Positions 30,028-39,604 of a stretch of DNA of 64,000 nucleotides are shown here, piece by piece. Positions within the stretch are counted from its first letter, which is position 1. The number at the start of each line of letters is the position of its first letter. The position numbers were made by a program, and so were the translations under genes. This DNA is from Pseudarthrobacter defluvii. GTDB lineage: Bacteria; Actinomycetota; Actinomycetes; Actinomycetales; Micrococcaceae. The stretch lies in assembly GCF_030323865.1 (NCBI RefSeq), contig NZ_CP066362.1, positions 3,968,001-4,032,000 of the forward strand, read 5' to 3'. The notes below the pieces were generated by a model. That model was not told where the DNA came from, searched no databases, and saw nothing but the letters and a program-made list of their open reading frames with translations.

Positions 30028-30411
30028 ATGACCATCCTCCCTTCCTCCCCCGCCAGTGTCCGCATCGATGCGTGGCTGTGGGCCGTCCGCGCGTACAAGA
30101 CACGGTCTGCCGCCACCGCCGCCTGCCGCGCCGGACATGTGCGCCTGAACGGAAGCCCCTCGAAAGCTTCGGCAACGCTGGTCACGGGCGATACCGTCAC
30201 CGTCCGCATGCCCGGGTACGAGCGCATCCTCGAGGTGCGGCGGCTCATCGCCAAGCGCGTGGGGGCCGAGGCCGCGTCGCACTGCTTTACCGACCACACT
30301 CCGCCGCGGCCAGTCCTTCCCGCGCTCGGACTGCCGCAGCGGGACAGGGGCGCCGGACGCCCCACCAAGAAGGACCGCCGCGAGATGGATCGGCTTCGCG
30401 GACCTGCGTGA
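30028..30411 (+). CDS. S4-domain RNA-binding protein (Hsp15-like)
   Basis: About 127 residues. The S4 domain is at the N-terminus: VRIDAWLWAVRAYKTRSAAT, ACRAGHVRLNGSPSKAS, then TVTVRMPGYERILEVRRL. The C-terminal tail is basic (GRPTKKDRREMDRLRG). Related Hsp15 proteins bind 50S subunits carrying stalled nascent chains and help recycle them. ATG at 30028 is preferred over a GTG three codons upstream. It is convergent with the GIY-YIG-like gene. Confidence 0.92.
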   Translation: MTILPSSPASVRIDAWLWAVRAYKTRSAATAACRAGHVRLNGSPSKASATLVTGDTVTVRMPGYERILEVRRLIAKRVGAEAASHCFTDHTPPRPVLPALGLPQRDRGAGRPTKKDRREMDRLRGPA

Positions 30412-30421
30412 CAGGCGTGCT

Positions 30422-30440
30422 GCCGGCGTCAGGCGCCGGC
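30422..30440. terminator. Candidate terminator overlapping the 3' end of the GIY-YIG-like gene
   Basis: GCCGGCG and CGCCGGC form a seven-base perfect stem around the stop codon of the minus-strand gene, followed by TTTGG on the plus strand. It may end transcription of the S4 gene. The stem is short and lies partly in coding sequence, so the call is tentative. Confidence 0.4.
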
Positions 30441-30941
30441 TTTGGTGCGTGCCTGCACGAGGTTGGCGAACGGCAACCGACCAAACTTCTCCACGAAGGC
30501 AGCATGGTAACCAGCTTCTGCGCCGTTCAGTTGGTCGGCCGGAAGTTCCTTCCATGCAATGGCCAGTGATCCCGCGTCAGCAAGCTGCCAGATAAGCCGC
30601 CCGTCCCAGTGGCCGGGCGGCTTGCCTTGCCCAAAGTCAACGAATTCCTGGATTTGGCGCCGAAGCCCGCGGTTACCCTTGCTTCCGGGTCCGGCCTTTC
30701 CCAAGTAGAGAACAACGGCGCCGTCCACCCACTCGGCGGCTAACGCGGCCGCGGGGAGGGACGGGTCCTTCTTCTTGAAGACGCCCGCGGTGCTTCTCGG
30801 GAGAAAGCGTGGCTGGAAGCCGTCCGGAGCAATCACGGCGACGAGGCCTGTTCCTTGTGGGATCCTCATGGTTTCCAGGGCCTGAATGGGCCTAAAGCCA
30901 GCGAAACCCTCGGCCTTCAGGCCCTTCCTGGTGAACTGCAT
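30429..30941 (-). CDS. GIY-YIG-like single-domain protein
   Basis: A 170-residue protein whose middle resembles a GIY-YIG nuclease fold: GLVAVIAPDG (first strand), VVLYLGKAGPGSKGNRGLRRQIQEF (YIG-like strand and arginine helix), and HWDGRLIWQLADA with a later acidic KELPADQLNGAEAGYHAAF. The Gly-Leu-Val and Tyr-Leu-Gly versions of the motifs differ from the consensus, so activity is uncertain. No partner domain is present. Whether it is a DNA repair, restriction or non-catalytic protein cannot be said. Confidence 0.6.
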   Translation of the reverse strand: MQFTRKGLKAEGFAGFRPIQALETMRIPQGTGLVAVIAPDGFQPRFLPRSTAGVFKKKDPSLPAAALAAEWVDGAVVLYLGKAGPGSKGNRGLRRQIQEFVDFGQGKPPGHWDGRLIWQLADAGSLAIAWKELPADQLNGAEAGYHAAFVEKFGRLPFANLVQARTKAGA

Positions 30942-31039
30942 AGTCCATTGAACAGCAGGTCGGGGACCACCGCTGCGTTTGCGTGTTCACCTAGGGGAGC
31001 AGTCAGGCCATTCACAGGAACGCCACCTATCCTTGGCCC

Positions 31040-31921
31040 GTGCCACCCCTTGAGATCCTGATGTCCTCCTGGCAACTCGACTGGGCTGCAACTGCCTTCG
31101 TCGTTGTGGCCGGTGTCCTGTACGGGTGGGGAACGGGGTCAGCCGCCCGCCGAGGCCAGGACTGGCCCGTGTGGCGGGCGGTTGCATTCTACGTCCTGGG
31201 CCTGGGCTCATTCGTTGTCCTGACCTGTGGGTTCACGGGCGTCTACGGCGCGCAGCAGCGGTGGGCATTCACCATCAAGATTTCCATGCTGCTCTTTGTC
31301 GTTCCGCTGCTTATCGGGCTGGGAAAGCCGCTCACCCTTGCCCGGGCAGCGTTGCCGGCCAAGGGAATAGGCACGCTGAACACTGTCCTGGCGAGCCGAC
31401 CTGTCCGGTTCGTCAGCAACTCCTTCGGTGCACCGCTGCTGGGCCTGGTGCTCTTTTCCACGTTCCTGACTCCCATGTTCTACACACTCCGGACAGATCC
31501 CGTGGCCGGCGCACTCCTCACCCTCGGTGTACCGCTGCTTGGCATGCTGATGGCGCTGCCCATCATCGAGGAATCGGACTTCCAGCGGTCCAGCGCGTAC
31601 CTGACCCTGGAATTCATGTTCGTCTTCATTGAATTGCTAATCGACGCGATCCCCGGAATCCTGCTCAGTCTCAACGGCCAGGTACTCGACCACGTGATGT
31701 CAGTGCCCAACCCCCAGTGGTGGTTCAGGGATGCGTTCCAGGATCAGCAGTTTGCGGGAAACCTGCTCTGGTTCATCTGCGAAGTTGTGGACCTGCCACT
31801 GATCATCCTCATGTTCGTCCGGTTCTCACGCAGCGATAAGCGGGAAGCAGGAGTCTTCGATGAGCTGACGGACGAACAGCTGAGTGAACTGCACAGGCAG
31901 CACCTGCGCGGCCCGCACTAG
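31040..31921 (+). CDS. CtaG-like cytochrome c oxidase assembly membrane protein
   Basis: A 293-residue protein with about seven membrane segments and the Caa3_CtaG pattern: VVLTCGFTGVYGAQQRWAFT, LLIGLGKPLTLARAALP, FSTFLTPMFYTLRTDP, and a late EVVDLPLIILMFVRF. Family members assist assembly of cytochrome oxidase or copper handling at the membrane. The start is GTG at 31040. No oxidase subunit gene is adjacent. Divergent from the GIY-YIG-like gene. Confidence 0.85.
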   Translation: MPPLEILMSSWQLDWAATAFVVVAGVLYGWGTGSAARRGQDWPVWRAVAFYVLGLGSFVVLTCGFTGVYGAQQRWAFTIKISMLLFVVPLLIGLGKPLTLARAALPAKGIGTLNTVLASRPVRFVSNSFGAPLLGLVLFSTFLTPMFYTLRTDPVAGALLTLGVPLLGMLMALPIIEESDFQRSSAYLTLEFMFVFIELLIDAIPGILLSLNGQVLDHVMSVPNPQWWFRDAFQDQQFAGNLLWFICEVVDLPLIILMFVRFSRSDKREAGVFDELTDEQLSELHRQHLRGPH

Positions 31922-32024
31922 GTTGGCCAGCTGCAAAAAATTCGGTGTGCGCACCACTCTCGGTGAAAGCGTAGAGTGACATAGGACGCCTGATTCTGGA
32001 CGCCTTGCTGCTAAGGGAGAAATC

Positions 32025-32642
32025 GTGACGATTGACTGGGACGAAAAAAAGGCCCTGCTACAGGAACCGAATATCGCGAAGGTAACCCAGCTTTGCGATG
32101 AGCTGATGGAAAAGAAGCCCGGTTCCACCGTCCCCTACATCGACCCTGTGCACGACGAAGATGAGTGCAGGATCATCAGCCTCCAAGCCAGCCCCGGCAA
32201 GGGCACCGAGTCCGGGTTTGTCTCCCACAACAACGACGACGAAGCGGCCCGCCGCGCTACCCAGATCTACGAGCTCGCTGAGTTGGACCCCCGCTACGTC
32301 ATGCCTTGGAACGCCTACCCCTGGATCCGCGAAAGCGGCAGCCCCTCGGCCCTGAGTGTCCAGGAAAAGACCGACGGGCTCCGCCCGTTCAGGCAGTTCC
32401 TTAAGATCAACTCCCGCGTTTCGGCCATCATCGCGCACGGTACGGATGCGTCCACGTTCCTGACCCTGTTCGAGAAGACCTACCACTCCTCGCTGAAGAA
32501 CAACGGCATCAAAATCTACAAGGCCACTGCCCTTGGCGGCAGGGCCTTTGCTGTTTCTGAGGCCAAGCAGGAAGAGCTCCTGGCCAAGAACGTGGAGACC
32601 TACCGGGACGCGATGCAGCGGGCCGGCATCCAGCACCTCTAG
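32025..32642 (+). CDS. Uracil-DNA-glycosylase-superfamily-like protein
   Basis: A 205-residue protein. CRIISLQASPGKG...GFVSHNNDDEAARR followed by YVMPWNAYPWIRE resembles the first active-site region of the uracil-DNA glycosylase superfamily, and VSAIIAHGTDAS resembles the central strand. The usual HPSP loop is not clear; KTYHSSLKNNG is the nearest candidate. GTG start with AAGGGAG in front. I regard family membership as likely but catalysis as unproven. It stands alone. Confidence 0.6.
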   Translation: MTIDWDEKKALLQEPNIAKVTQLCDELMEKKPGSTVPYIDPVHDEDECRIISLQASPGKGTESGFVSHNNDDEAARRATQIYELAELDPRYVMPWNAYPWIRESGSPSALSVQEKTDGLRPFRQFLKINSRVSAIIAHGTDASTFLTLFEKTYHSSLKNNGIKIYKATALGGRAFAVSEAKQEELLAKNVETYRDAMQRAGIQHL

Positions 32643-32803
32643 GGCGCGCTTCCCCGGGTGCACCGAAAACTGCGCATTCCTTGATCCACCCTTGATGAAT
32701 CCTTGCTTTTCCATCTCCAGCATTAGTGGAGTAAACACTCAGGATTCTCCGAGGTAGAGCGCTCGATCGGCCTCGTCTCCTGCTGCAGTTGGGGGAATTT
32801 GGC

Positions 32804-33943
32804 ATGAAAAAACTCATAATCGCTTCACTGGCAGCCACTGGCCTGGTCGCAGGATCATTTGCTGCAGGTGCAGCTGCCAACGCTGGTACCGGCACCGTTG
32901 TCCGCGTGGTCGACGGGGACACTCTGGTGGTTTCCATCAACAACGGCGACCACACCATCCGACTGTTGAACATCGACACTCCTGAGACCAAGGACCCAAA
33001 CCAACCGGTCGAGTGCCTCGGTCCGGAGGCCTCAAAGTACCTTGAGGGCCTACTGCCGAAGGGGACCCAGGTCAGACTCGAGTTCGACGCCGAGCGCCAC
33101 GACAAGTACGGCAGGACTCTCGCGGGAGTCTTCACAGCCGACGGGTCTCTGGTCAACGCCAAAATCGCGCAGCAGGGACTGGGAATTCCAGTCGAGTACG
33201 GCGGCAACAGGAAGTTCCTGCCGCCCGTGCAGGCAGCCTACGAAGAGGCCAGGGCTGCCAAGAGTGGGCTCTTCTCCGAGAGCATCGGGTGCACACTTCC
33301 TGCGCAGTTGGCTGAGACAACGAAGGGCCTCGAGACGGCCACCGAGGCATCACCGGCAACCACTTCTGCCGCGGCAGGTGCGGCAGCGGGCGTCCTCGCG
33401 AGCAAAGTGGCAGCGGCGAAGGCACTCCGAAAGGTCCTGAATGGGGACAAAGTAACTGAGCGGGCCCTATTGTGGGCCGGACTTTCCACTGCCGTGCTCG
33501 CGAAACATGTGTCCAACCTGGACAAGAAGATCACTGCCGCGGAGAAGAAGGCAGAAGACACGAAAACGCTAAAAGCGACCTTGGAAGCAACGGAAAAAAG
33601 AGCCGAGGAAGAGCGCAAAGCGGCTGAAGCCAGGGCGGTGGCCGAACGCAAAGCAGCAGAGGAGCGCGCTGCGGCAGAAAAGAAAGCAGCAGAGGAGAGC
33701 GCTGCGGCGGAAAAGAAGGCAGCAGACGAGGCTGCTGCGGCAGCGGCGAAAGCTGCAGCCGATGAAGCAGCCCGGAACGCCGCAGCTGAGGCTGAACGTC
33801 TACGCAATCTGCCTGCACCAGCACCAAACCCGGCGCCTTACGTTGCGCCGGCCCCGCAACCGTACGTTCCGCCTGCCCCCTCAACTAAATACACCGGCCC
33901 GCGCTGCTACGCTCCCGGCGGCAAGACCTGGCGGCCGTGCTGA
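32804..33943 (+). CDS. Secreted thermonuclease (SNase) with Ala-rich coiled-coil tail
   Basis: About 379 residues. An Ala-rich signal peptide (MKKLIIASLAATGLVAGSFA) leads to a staphylococcal-nuclease domain with VVDGDTLVV, IRLLNIDTPET and RHDKYGRTLAGVF, containing the Arg, Glu and Arg needed for phosphodiester cleavage. After residue 160 comes a second hydrophobic Ala-rich segment, then a long coiled coil of repeated AEKKAAEE-type units, a Pro-rich linker, and a short Cys-bracketed end (CYAPGGKTWRPC). This C-terminus may tether or space the enzyme in the envelope. ATG at 32804 is chosen because it begins the signal peptide. Confidence 0.87.
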   Translation: MKKLIIASLAATGLVAGSFAAGAAANAGTGTVVRVVDGDTLVVSINNGDHTIRLLNIDTPETKDPNQPVECLGPEASKYLEGLLPKGTQVRLEFDAERHDKYGRTLAGVFTADGSLVNAKIAQQGLGIPVEYGGNRKFLPPVQAAYEEARAAKSGLFSESIGCTLPAQLAETTKGLETATEASPATTSAAAGAAAGVLASKVAAAKALRKVLNGDKVTERALLWAGLSTAVLAKHVSNLDKKITAAEKKAEDTKTLKATLEATEKRAEEERKAAEARAVAERKAAEERAAAEKKAAEESAAAEKKAADEAAAAAAKAAADEAARNAAAEAERLRNLPAPAPNPAPYVAPAPQPYVPPAPSTKYTGPRCYAPGGKTWRPC

Positions 33944-34054
33944 CCGTCCTGTGGCCAACTGTCAGGGATTTTTCAGGAGCACGAGCGCATACTCGTAGGT
34001 ACTCTGACCGGCTAAAGAACCGAGTTGAGCCTCCGCAGGCTTAAAGTTGGTTCC

Positions 34055-34690
34055 ATGACGGGCTTTATCGACGGACTCCTGAACGTCAGCCCGATCGTGG
34101 CGTACATAGCCGTCTTCTGCCTGGTCTTCGCCGAAGACGCCATATTCGTCGGTTTCGTGATCCCGGGTGAGACGGCGGCCGTCCTCGGCGGGGTGGTGGC
34201 CAGCCGCGGCGAGGTGCAACTGGAAACCATGATGGCCCTGGTGGCGTTAGCCGCCATCATCGGTGACAGCGTGGGCTACGAAGTGGGCAAGCACCTGGGG
34301 ACCCGGCTCATGAAAACAAAAGTGCTGGCGCGGCACACGCGCAAGCTGCAAAACGCGCAGGAATTCCTCCGGCGCAAGGGCGGTTCCGCAGTGTTCCTGG
34401 GCCGCTTCACCGCCTTCCTGCGTGCCGTCATGCCTGCCCTGGCCGGCACATCCCGGATGCCGTATGGCCGGTTCCTTGCCTACAACGCTGCGGGCGGCAT
34501 CGTTTGGGGTATCGGCTTCGTCCTGCTGGGCTTCCTCGCCGGCAATTCCTACGAGGCCGTAGCCCAGGCAGTGGGCCGGGACCTCGCCGTCGTCATCGCA
34601 GCAGTTGCCGTGGCTGCACTCATCGCCTGGCACCTTCGCTCACGACGGCGGCAGCAACGGCGGCGCGCGGCAGGCCAACGCCAGGACTAG
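34055..34690 (+). CDS. DedA-family membrane protein
   Basis: A protein of about 211 residues with the DedA/VTT fold: EDAIFVGFVIPGETAAVLGGVVASRG, GYEVGKHLG, and FLGRFTAFLRAVMPALAGTSRMPYGRF, including the conserved Arg and Gly-Pro type loops, then a basic tail of Arg/Gln. DedA proteins are linked to recycling of undecaprenyl phosphate or lipid scrambling and to proton motive force. The ATG at 34055 is preferred over a TTG at 34025. Confidence 0.92.
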   Translation: MTGFIDGLLNVSPIVAYIAVFCLVFAEDAIFVGFVIPGETAAVLGGVVASRGEVQLETMMALVALAAIIGDSVGYEVGKHLGTRLMKTKVLARHTRKLQNAQEFLRRKGGSAVFLGRFTAFLRAVMPALAGTSRMPYGRFLAYNAAGGIVWGIGFVLLGFLAGNSYEAVAQAVGRDLAVVIAAVAVAALIAWHLRSRRRQQRRRAAGQRQD

Positions 34691-34697
34691 GGAGGGT

Positions 34698-34726
34698 TTG
34701 ACACCCTTTGTGACCCGTGCCATATT
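34698..34726 (+). promoter_or_regulatory. Promoter of the GntR regulator, probably giving a leaderless mRNA
   Basis: TTGACA (34698-34703, perfect -35) and CATATT (34721-34726) are separated by 17 bases. Transcription would start about seven bases later, at or next to the GTG start codon at 34733. There is no Shine-Dalgarno sequence between. Leaderless messages are common in actinobacteria. Confidence 0.6.
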
Positions 34727-34732
34727 TAAAGC

Positions 34733-35440
34733 GTGAACCTGTCAGACAGCCGGACAGCAGGACAGCCTGTAGTCCGCCCCCTTGCCCGGCTGAGCGCCGC
34801 CGAGGCGGTGTTCAACACCATCCGTGAGGACATCGAATCCGGCATCATCCCGGTGGGCAGCAAGCTGAGCTCGGAGGCCACCCTTTCGCAGCAGTATGGA
34901 GTCAGCCGCTCGGTGATCCGGGAAGCCCTCCGCTCCTGCACCGCCCTGGGGCTGACGGTCACCAGGACCGGCAAGGGCACGTTCGTCGTCGCCAGCAAGG
35001 TGGCCAACGACCTCACCCTGGGGCAGTACTCGGCACGCGACCTGACGGAAGCGCGCCCGCACATTGAAGTCCCGGCCGCTGGACTTGCTGCTGAGCGGCG
35101 CACCGCAGAGGAACTGGAAATCCTCCGCGGGATTGTCGCCGCAATGGCCGTGGAAACCGATCCCGAATCCTGGGTGGCTCTGGATTCCAGCTTCCACGCC
35201 ACCATCGCCCGCGCCAGCGGCAACAAAGTGTTCGCAAGCGTCGTGGCCGACATCCGGGACGCCCTGGCACACCAGTCCGAGACACTGAACATGGTGGCCG
35301 ACCGCCAGCACGCCTCCGACGTCGAGCACCAGCAGATCCTTGCCGCCATCGAGTCCGGCTCCGCGGAGAAGGCCCGCGCCGCCATGGCCCACCACCTGGA
35401 AGCCGTGGGCGTGGCCCTGGACTTCATCCTCAATAGCTAG
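34733..35440 (+). CDS. GntR-family (FadR subfamily) regulator
   Basis: A 235-residue regulator. The N-terminal winged helix-turn-helix includes GSKLSSEATLSQQYGVSRSV and REALRSCTALGLTVTRTGKG. The C-terminal FCD domain has LDSSFHATIARASGN and the metal-binding His in VEHQQILAAIESG. It is first in a run with asparaginase, aspartase and the amino acid permease, so it probably controls these genes in response to asparagine, aspartate or a product. The GTG start lies directly at the predicted transcription start. Confidence 0.92.
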   Translation: MNLSDSRTAGQPVVRPLARLSAAEAVFNTIREDIESGIIPVGSKLSSEATLSQQYGVSRSVIREALRSCTALGLTVTRTGKGTFVVASKVANDLTLGQYSARDLTEARPHIEVPAAGLAAERRTAEELEILRGIVAAMAVETDPESWVALDSSFHATIARASGNKVFASVVADIRDALAHQSETLNMVADRQHASDVEHQQILAAIESGSAEKARAAMAHHLEAVGVALDFILNS

Positions 35441-35470
35441 CCAGATTCAACCAACCCTTCCAAGGAACCC

Positions 35471-36538
35471 ATGCCCTCCCCCGTGTTTTCTGCTGCCCAC
35501 ACTGCTGCCCCGGCCGACCTGGCCCTGCCGCAGCACACCCCGCTGGTTGCCGCCGTCCGTGACGGCCTGGCGGAGAGCATCCATTATGGCTCCGCCGTAG
35601 CCCTTGGCGCTGATGGTTCAGTGGCGGCGACTGCGGGCGATCCGTTTGCACCCTTCTACCCGCGCTCTGCGCTCAAGCCCCTGCAGGCTGTGGCCATGGT
35701 CCGCGCCGGACTTGAACTCCCGGCCGACCTCCTGGCCCTGGCCGCTGCAAGCCATTCGGGTGCGTCCGCACACCGGGACGGCGCCCTGCGCATCCTCGAA
35801 CTGCACGGGCTCGCCCCCATGGACCTGGAAAACAGCACTGACCTGCCGTACGGCACGGCGGAGCGGGAGGACTGGCTCCGCACCGGGGGCAGCGCCACGC
35901 AGATCACCCAGAACTGCTCGGGGAAGCACGCCGCCATGGTGGCCACCTGCAAGATCAACGGTTGGCCCGTGCGGGGCTACCTGGACCCGTCCCACCCGCT
36001 GCAGCAGCTCGTGGCGGAAACAGTTATTGACCTGACCGGTGAGGAGCCGGCAGCCCTGAGCACCGATGGCTGCGGCACCCCGCTGTTCGCCCTGACGCTG
36101 GGGGGCATGGCCCGTGCCTTCGGCCGGATCGCCCAGGCGGCCGCGGCCTCCTTGGAAGGAAGCAACGACGACGTCAGCCCGGAAGCCGCGGTCGGGCTCG
36201 CCATGCAGCAGCACCCGGAGATGGTGGCCGGGGAAGGCCGCGACGTCACCGCGCTGATGCGCCTGGTCCCCGGGGCCGTGGCCAAAGACGGCTTTGAGGG
36301 CGTACAGCTCGTCGGCCTGCCGGACGGCAGCGCCGTGGCCGTGAAGATTTCCGACGGCGGCGACCGCGCCCGGATGCCCGCCACCGTCCGCCTGCTGGAG
36401 GTGCTGGGAGTGGATGCCGGGCCGCTCGCCGGCATCGCCACATCCCCCGTGCTGGGCGGCGGCCACCCTGTGGGCCAGCTCCTGGCCACCGACTTCCTGA
36501 ACATGAACCAGTCCACGCCCGACAACGAAGCCCTGTGA
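35471..36538 (+). CDS. L-asparaginase (thermolabile, Rhizobium-type)
   Basis: A 355-residue asparaginase II family protein, distinct from the E. coli AnsA/AnsB type. Conserved segments are YPRSALKPLQAVAM, AAASHSGASAHRDGAL, QNCSGKHAAMVATC and STDGCGTPLFAL, which include the Ser-Lys pairs and Cys of this class. It hydrolyses asparagine to aspartate and ammonia. An AAGGA site precedes the ATG. The next gene, aspartase, uses its product. Confidence 0.94.
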   Translation: MPSPVFSAAHTAAPADLALPQHTPLVAAVRDGLAESIHYGSAVALGADGSVAATAGDPFAPFYPRSALKPLQAVAMVRAGLELPADLLALAAASHSGASAHRDGALRILELHGLAPMDLENSTDLPYGTAEREDWLRTGGSATQITQNCSGKHAAMVATCKINGWPVRGYLDPSHPLQQLVAETVIDLTGEEPAALSTDGCGTPLFALTLGGMARAFGRIAQAAAASLEGSNDDVSPEAAVGLAMQQHPEMVAGEGRDVTALMRLVPGAVAKDGFEGVQLVGLPDGSAVAVKISDGGDRARMPATVRLLEVLGVDAGPLAGIATSPVLGGGHPVGQLLATDFLNMNQSTPDNEAL

Positions 36539-36546
36539 GGACAACC

Positions 36547-37980
36547 ATGACCATCACCGATACCGCGGCGGAAGCCACCACCTCCGCCCCGACCAGGTCG
36601 GAGCACGACCTGCTCGGCGACCGGGACGTCCCGGCCCACGCGTACTGGGGCGTGCACACGCTCCGCGCCGTGGAAAACTTCCCCATCACCGGCCAGAAGC
36701 TGTCCTCCAACATGCACCTGGTCCGCGGGCTTGCCGCGGTCAAGCTGGCCGCCGCCCGCACCAACCGTGAGCTCGGCCTGCTGGACGACGAACGCGCCGA
36801 CGCAATCGGGCAGGCATGCCAGGACGTCATGGACGGCAAGCTTGCCGACCAGTTCGTGGTGGACGTGGTCCAGGGCGGTGCCGGGACGTCGTCGAACATG
36901 AATGCCAACGAGGTCATCGCCAACCGCGCCCTGGAAATCCTGGGCCACCCCAAGGGCGACTACGCGCGGCTGCACCCGAACGACCACGTGAACCTCAGCC
37001 AGTCCACGAACGATGTGTATCCCACTGCCGTCAAGCTGGGCACAATCTTCGCCGCCCGCGAGCTGCTGGCAGCACTCGAGGAACTCGAGGATGCCTGCGC
37101 CGCCAAGGCCATGGAGTTCCGCACTGTGGTGAAGATGGGCCGCACCCAGCTGCAGGACGCCGTGCCAATGACCTTGGGGCAGGAGTTCGGCAGCTACGCC
37201 GTCACCATCGGCGAGGACCGGCTGCGCCTGGCGGAGGCCGAGCTGCTGATCCACGAGATCAACCTCGGCGCCACCGCCATCGGCACCGGCCTGAACGCCC
37301 CGGCCGGCTACGCCGCAGCAGCCTGCCGGCACCTGGCGGAGATCACCGGACTCCCGCTGGTGACCGCCGTCGACCTCATCGAAGCCACCCAGGACGTAGG
37401 GGCCTTTGTGCACTTGTCCGGCGTGCTGAAGCGCGTTGCGGTCAAGCTGTCCAAGATCTGCAACGACCTGCGTCTGCTCTCCTCCGGCCCGCGCGCCGGC
37501 TTCGGCGAGATCAACCTGCCCGCCGTGCAGTCCGGATCCTCGATCATGCCCGGCAAGATCAACCCGGTCATCCCGGAAGTTGTCTCCCAGGTGGCCTACG
37601 AGGTGATCGGCAACGACGTCACCATCACCATGGCCGCCGAAGCCGGGCAGTTGCAGCTCAACGCCTTCGAACCGGTCATCGTCCACAGCCTCCACAAGAG
37701 CATCTCCCACCTGGAAGCAGCCTGCCGCACCCTTACGGCCCGCTGCATCCGGGGAATCACCGCCAACACCGAGCACCTGCGCCGCACCGTGGAGCAGTCC
37801 ATCGGCCTGGTCACCGCATTGAATCCCCACCTCGGCTACGCCACCGCCACCGCCATCGCGCAGGAAGCACTTGCCACCGGCAAGGGTGTAGCGGAACTCG
37901 TCCTGGAACACGGGCTCCTTACCGATGCCCAGCTCCAGGAACTCCTCAGCCCCGAACGCCTGGCCAACCTCAGCAAGTAA
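36547..37980 (+). CDS. aspA: Aspartate ammonia-lyase
   Basis: A 477-residue aspartase/fumarase-superfamily enzyme making fumarate and ammonia from aspartate. It starts [12 protein letters not shown] and reaches [20 protein letters not shown]. It has [10 protein letters not shown], the [15 protein letters not shown] block, and the signature loop [15 protein letters not shown] containing the catalytic serine. Aspartase rather than fumarase is supported by length and by its position between asparaginase and an asparagine permease. ATG at 36547, with GAGGA in front. Confidence 0.95.
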   Translation: MTITDTAAEATTSAPTRSEHDLLGDRDVPAHAYWGVHTLRAVENFPITGQKLSSNMHLVRGLAAVKLAAARTNRELGLLDDERADAIGQACQDVMDGKLADQFVVDVVQGGAGTSSNMNANEVIANRALEILGHPKGDYARLHPNDHVNLSQSTNDVYPTAVKLGTIFAARELLAALEELEDACAAKAMEFRTVVKMGRTQLQDAVPMTLGQEFGSYAVTIGEDRLRLAEAELLIHEINLGATAIGTGLNAPAGYAAAACRHLAEITGLPLVTAVDLIEATQDVGAFVHLSGVLKRVAVKLSKICNDLRLLSSGPRAGFGEINLPAVQSGSSIMPGKINPVIPEVVSQVAYEVIGNDVTITMAAEAGQLQLNAFEPVIVHSLHKSISHLEAACRTLTARCIRGITANTEHLRRTVEQSIGLVTALNPHLGYATATAIAQEALATGKGVAELVLEHGLLTDAQLQELLSPERLANLSK

Positions 37981-38074
37981 TCCCCACCTGCTCCCTCGCC
38001 TCGCAAGCTCGGCCAGGGAACCCGGCAGGCGTGGGCCCACCCAACCACCTCCTCCGTTTGTAAGGACATCCCCA

Positions 38075-39589
38075 ATGGCAAACACCCCACTTCCAGACCA
38101 CCTGATTGATGGTGGCCACGCGCATGCCACCGAAACCTCCCTGCACGCGGAGGACAAGGGCTACCACAAGAACCTCAAGCCGCGGCAGATCCAGATGATC
38201 GCGATCGGCGGTGCGATTGGTACAGGCCTGTTCCTGGGCGCCGGCGGCCGGCTGAACGCCGCGGGCCCGTCCCTGGTCATCGCGTACGCGGTGTGCGGCT
38301 TCTTCGCGTTCCTGATCCTGCGCGCCCTGGGCGAGCTGGTCCTGCACCGCCCGTCCTCGGGTTCGTTCGTTTCCTACGCCCGTGAGTTCTTCGGCGAGAA
38401 GGCAGCGTTCGTCTCCGGCTGGTTCTACTGGATCAACTGGGCCACCACCACCATCGTGGACATCACCGCCGCCGCCCTCTACATGCACTTCTTCGGCAAC
38501 TACATCCCCTGGATGGCCGACGTCCCGCAGTGGGTCTGGGCGCTGACCGCCCTCGTCGTGGTCCTGGCCCTGAACCTGGTCTCCGTGAAGGTCTTCGGCG
38601 AAATGGAATTCTGGTTCGCCCTGATCAAGGTCGCCGCCCTGGTCGCCTTCCTCATCATCGGCACCTACTTCGTCATCTTCGGCACCCCCGTGGACGGCCA
38701 GCAGGTAGGCATCAACCTCCTGTCCGACAACGGCGGGATCTTCCCCAACGGCCTGCTGCCCATGATCATCCTCATGCAGGGCGTCCTGTTCGCTTACGCC
38801 TCCATTGAACTGGTGGGCACCGCCGCCGGCGAAACCGAAAACCCCGAAAAGATCATGCCCAAGGCCATCAACTCCGTGGTCTTCCGCATCGCCGTGTTCT
38901 ACGTCGGCTCCGTGATCCTGCTGGCCCTGCTGCTGCCCTTCACCTCCTACCAAAAGGGCGTCAGCCCCTTCGTGACGTTCTTCGGCTCCATCGGAGTCCA
39001 GGGCGTGGACGTGATCATGAACCTGGTGGTCCTCACCGCCGCCCTGTCCTCGCTGAACGCCGGCCTCTACTCCACCGGCCGGATCCTGCGCTCCATGTCC
39101 GTCAACGGCTCGGCCCCCAAGTTCGCCTCGCGCATGAACAAGGCCGGCGTCCCCTACGGCGGCATCGCCATCACCGCCGTCGTCTCCCTGCTCGGTGTTC
39201 CGCTGAACTACCTGGTCCCCGCCGAAGCCTTCGAAATCGTGCTGAACATCGCCTCCGTGGGCATCATCATGACCTGGGCCACCATCGTGCTGTGCCAGAT
39301 CCAGCTCAAGCGCTGGGCCGACAAGGGCTGGGTGGAACGCCCCTCCTTCCGGATGTTCGGCGCCCCCTACACCGGCTACCTCTCCCTGCTCTTCCTGGTG
39401 GGCGTCCTCATCATGGTCTTTATCGACTCACCGTTCACCATGCTGGTCACCGCGATCGCCTCCGTCCTCATGGTCATCGGCTGGTACGCCTGCCGGCACC
39501 GGATCCGCGAAATCGCCGAAACCCGTGAAGGCTTCACCGGCATGTCCCCGGTGGTCGCCAACGCACCGGCTGACACCTTCAAGAAGTAA
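38075..39589 (+). CDS. ansP: Amino acid permease, probable L-asparagine permease
   Basis: A permease of about 504 residues with twelve membrane segments. Family sequences are [60 protein letters not shown] and [15 protein letters not shown]. It closely resembles AnsP/CycA-type transporters of the APC superfamily. TAAGGAC lies before the ATG at 38075. Specificity for asparagine is inferred from the cluster, which turns the imported amino acid into fumarate. A strong hairpin terminator follows. Confidence 0.9.
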   Translation: MANTPLPDHLIDGGHAHATETSLHAEDKGYHKNLKPRQIQMIAIGGAIGTGLFLGAGGRLNAAGPSLVIAYAVCGFFAFLILRALGELVLHRPSSGSFVSYAREFFGEKAAFVSGWFYWINWATTTIVDITAAALYMHFFGNYIPWMADVPQWVWALTALVVVLALNLVSVKVFGEMEFWFALIKVAALVAFLIIGTYFVIFGTPVDGQQVGINLLSDNGGIFPNGLLPMIILMQGVLFAYASIELVGTAAGETENPEKIMPKAINSVVFRIAVFYVGSVILLALLLPFTSYQKGVSPFVTFFGSIGVQGVDVIMNLVVLTAALSSLNAGLYSTGRILRSMSVNGSAPKFASRMNKAGVPYGGIAITAVVSLLGVPLNYLVPAEAFEIVLNIASVGIIMTWATIVLCQIQLKRWADKGWVERPSFRMFGAPYTGYLSLLFLVGVLIMVFIDSPFTMLVTAIASVLMVIGWYACRHRIREIAETREGFTGMSPVVANAPADTFKK

Positions 39590-39604
39590 CCGCGCCTCAA
39601 ACGT

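Noticed and set aside
35977..38157. A minus-strand open frame of about 730 codons opposite asparaginase and aspartase
   Set aside because: Antisense to two enzymes with clear catalytic motifs; composition is that of a shadow frame.
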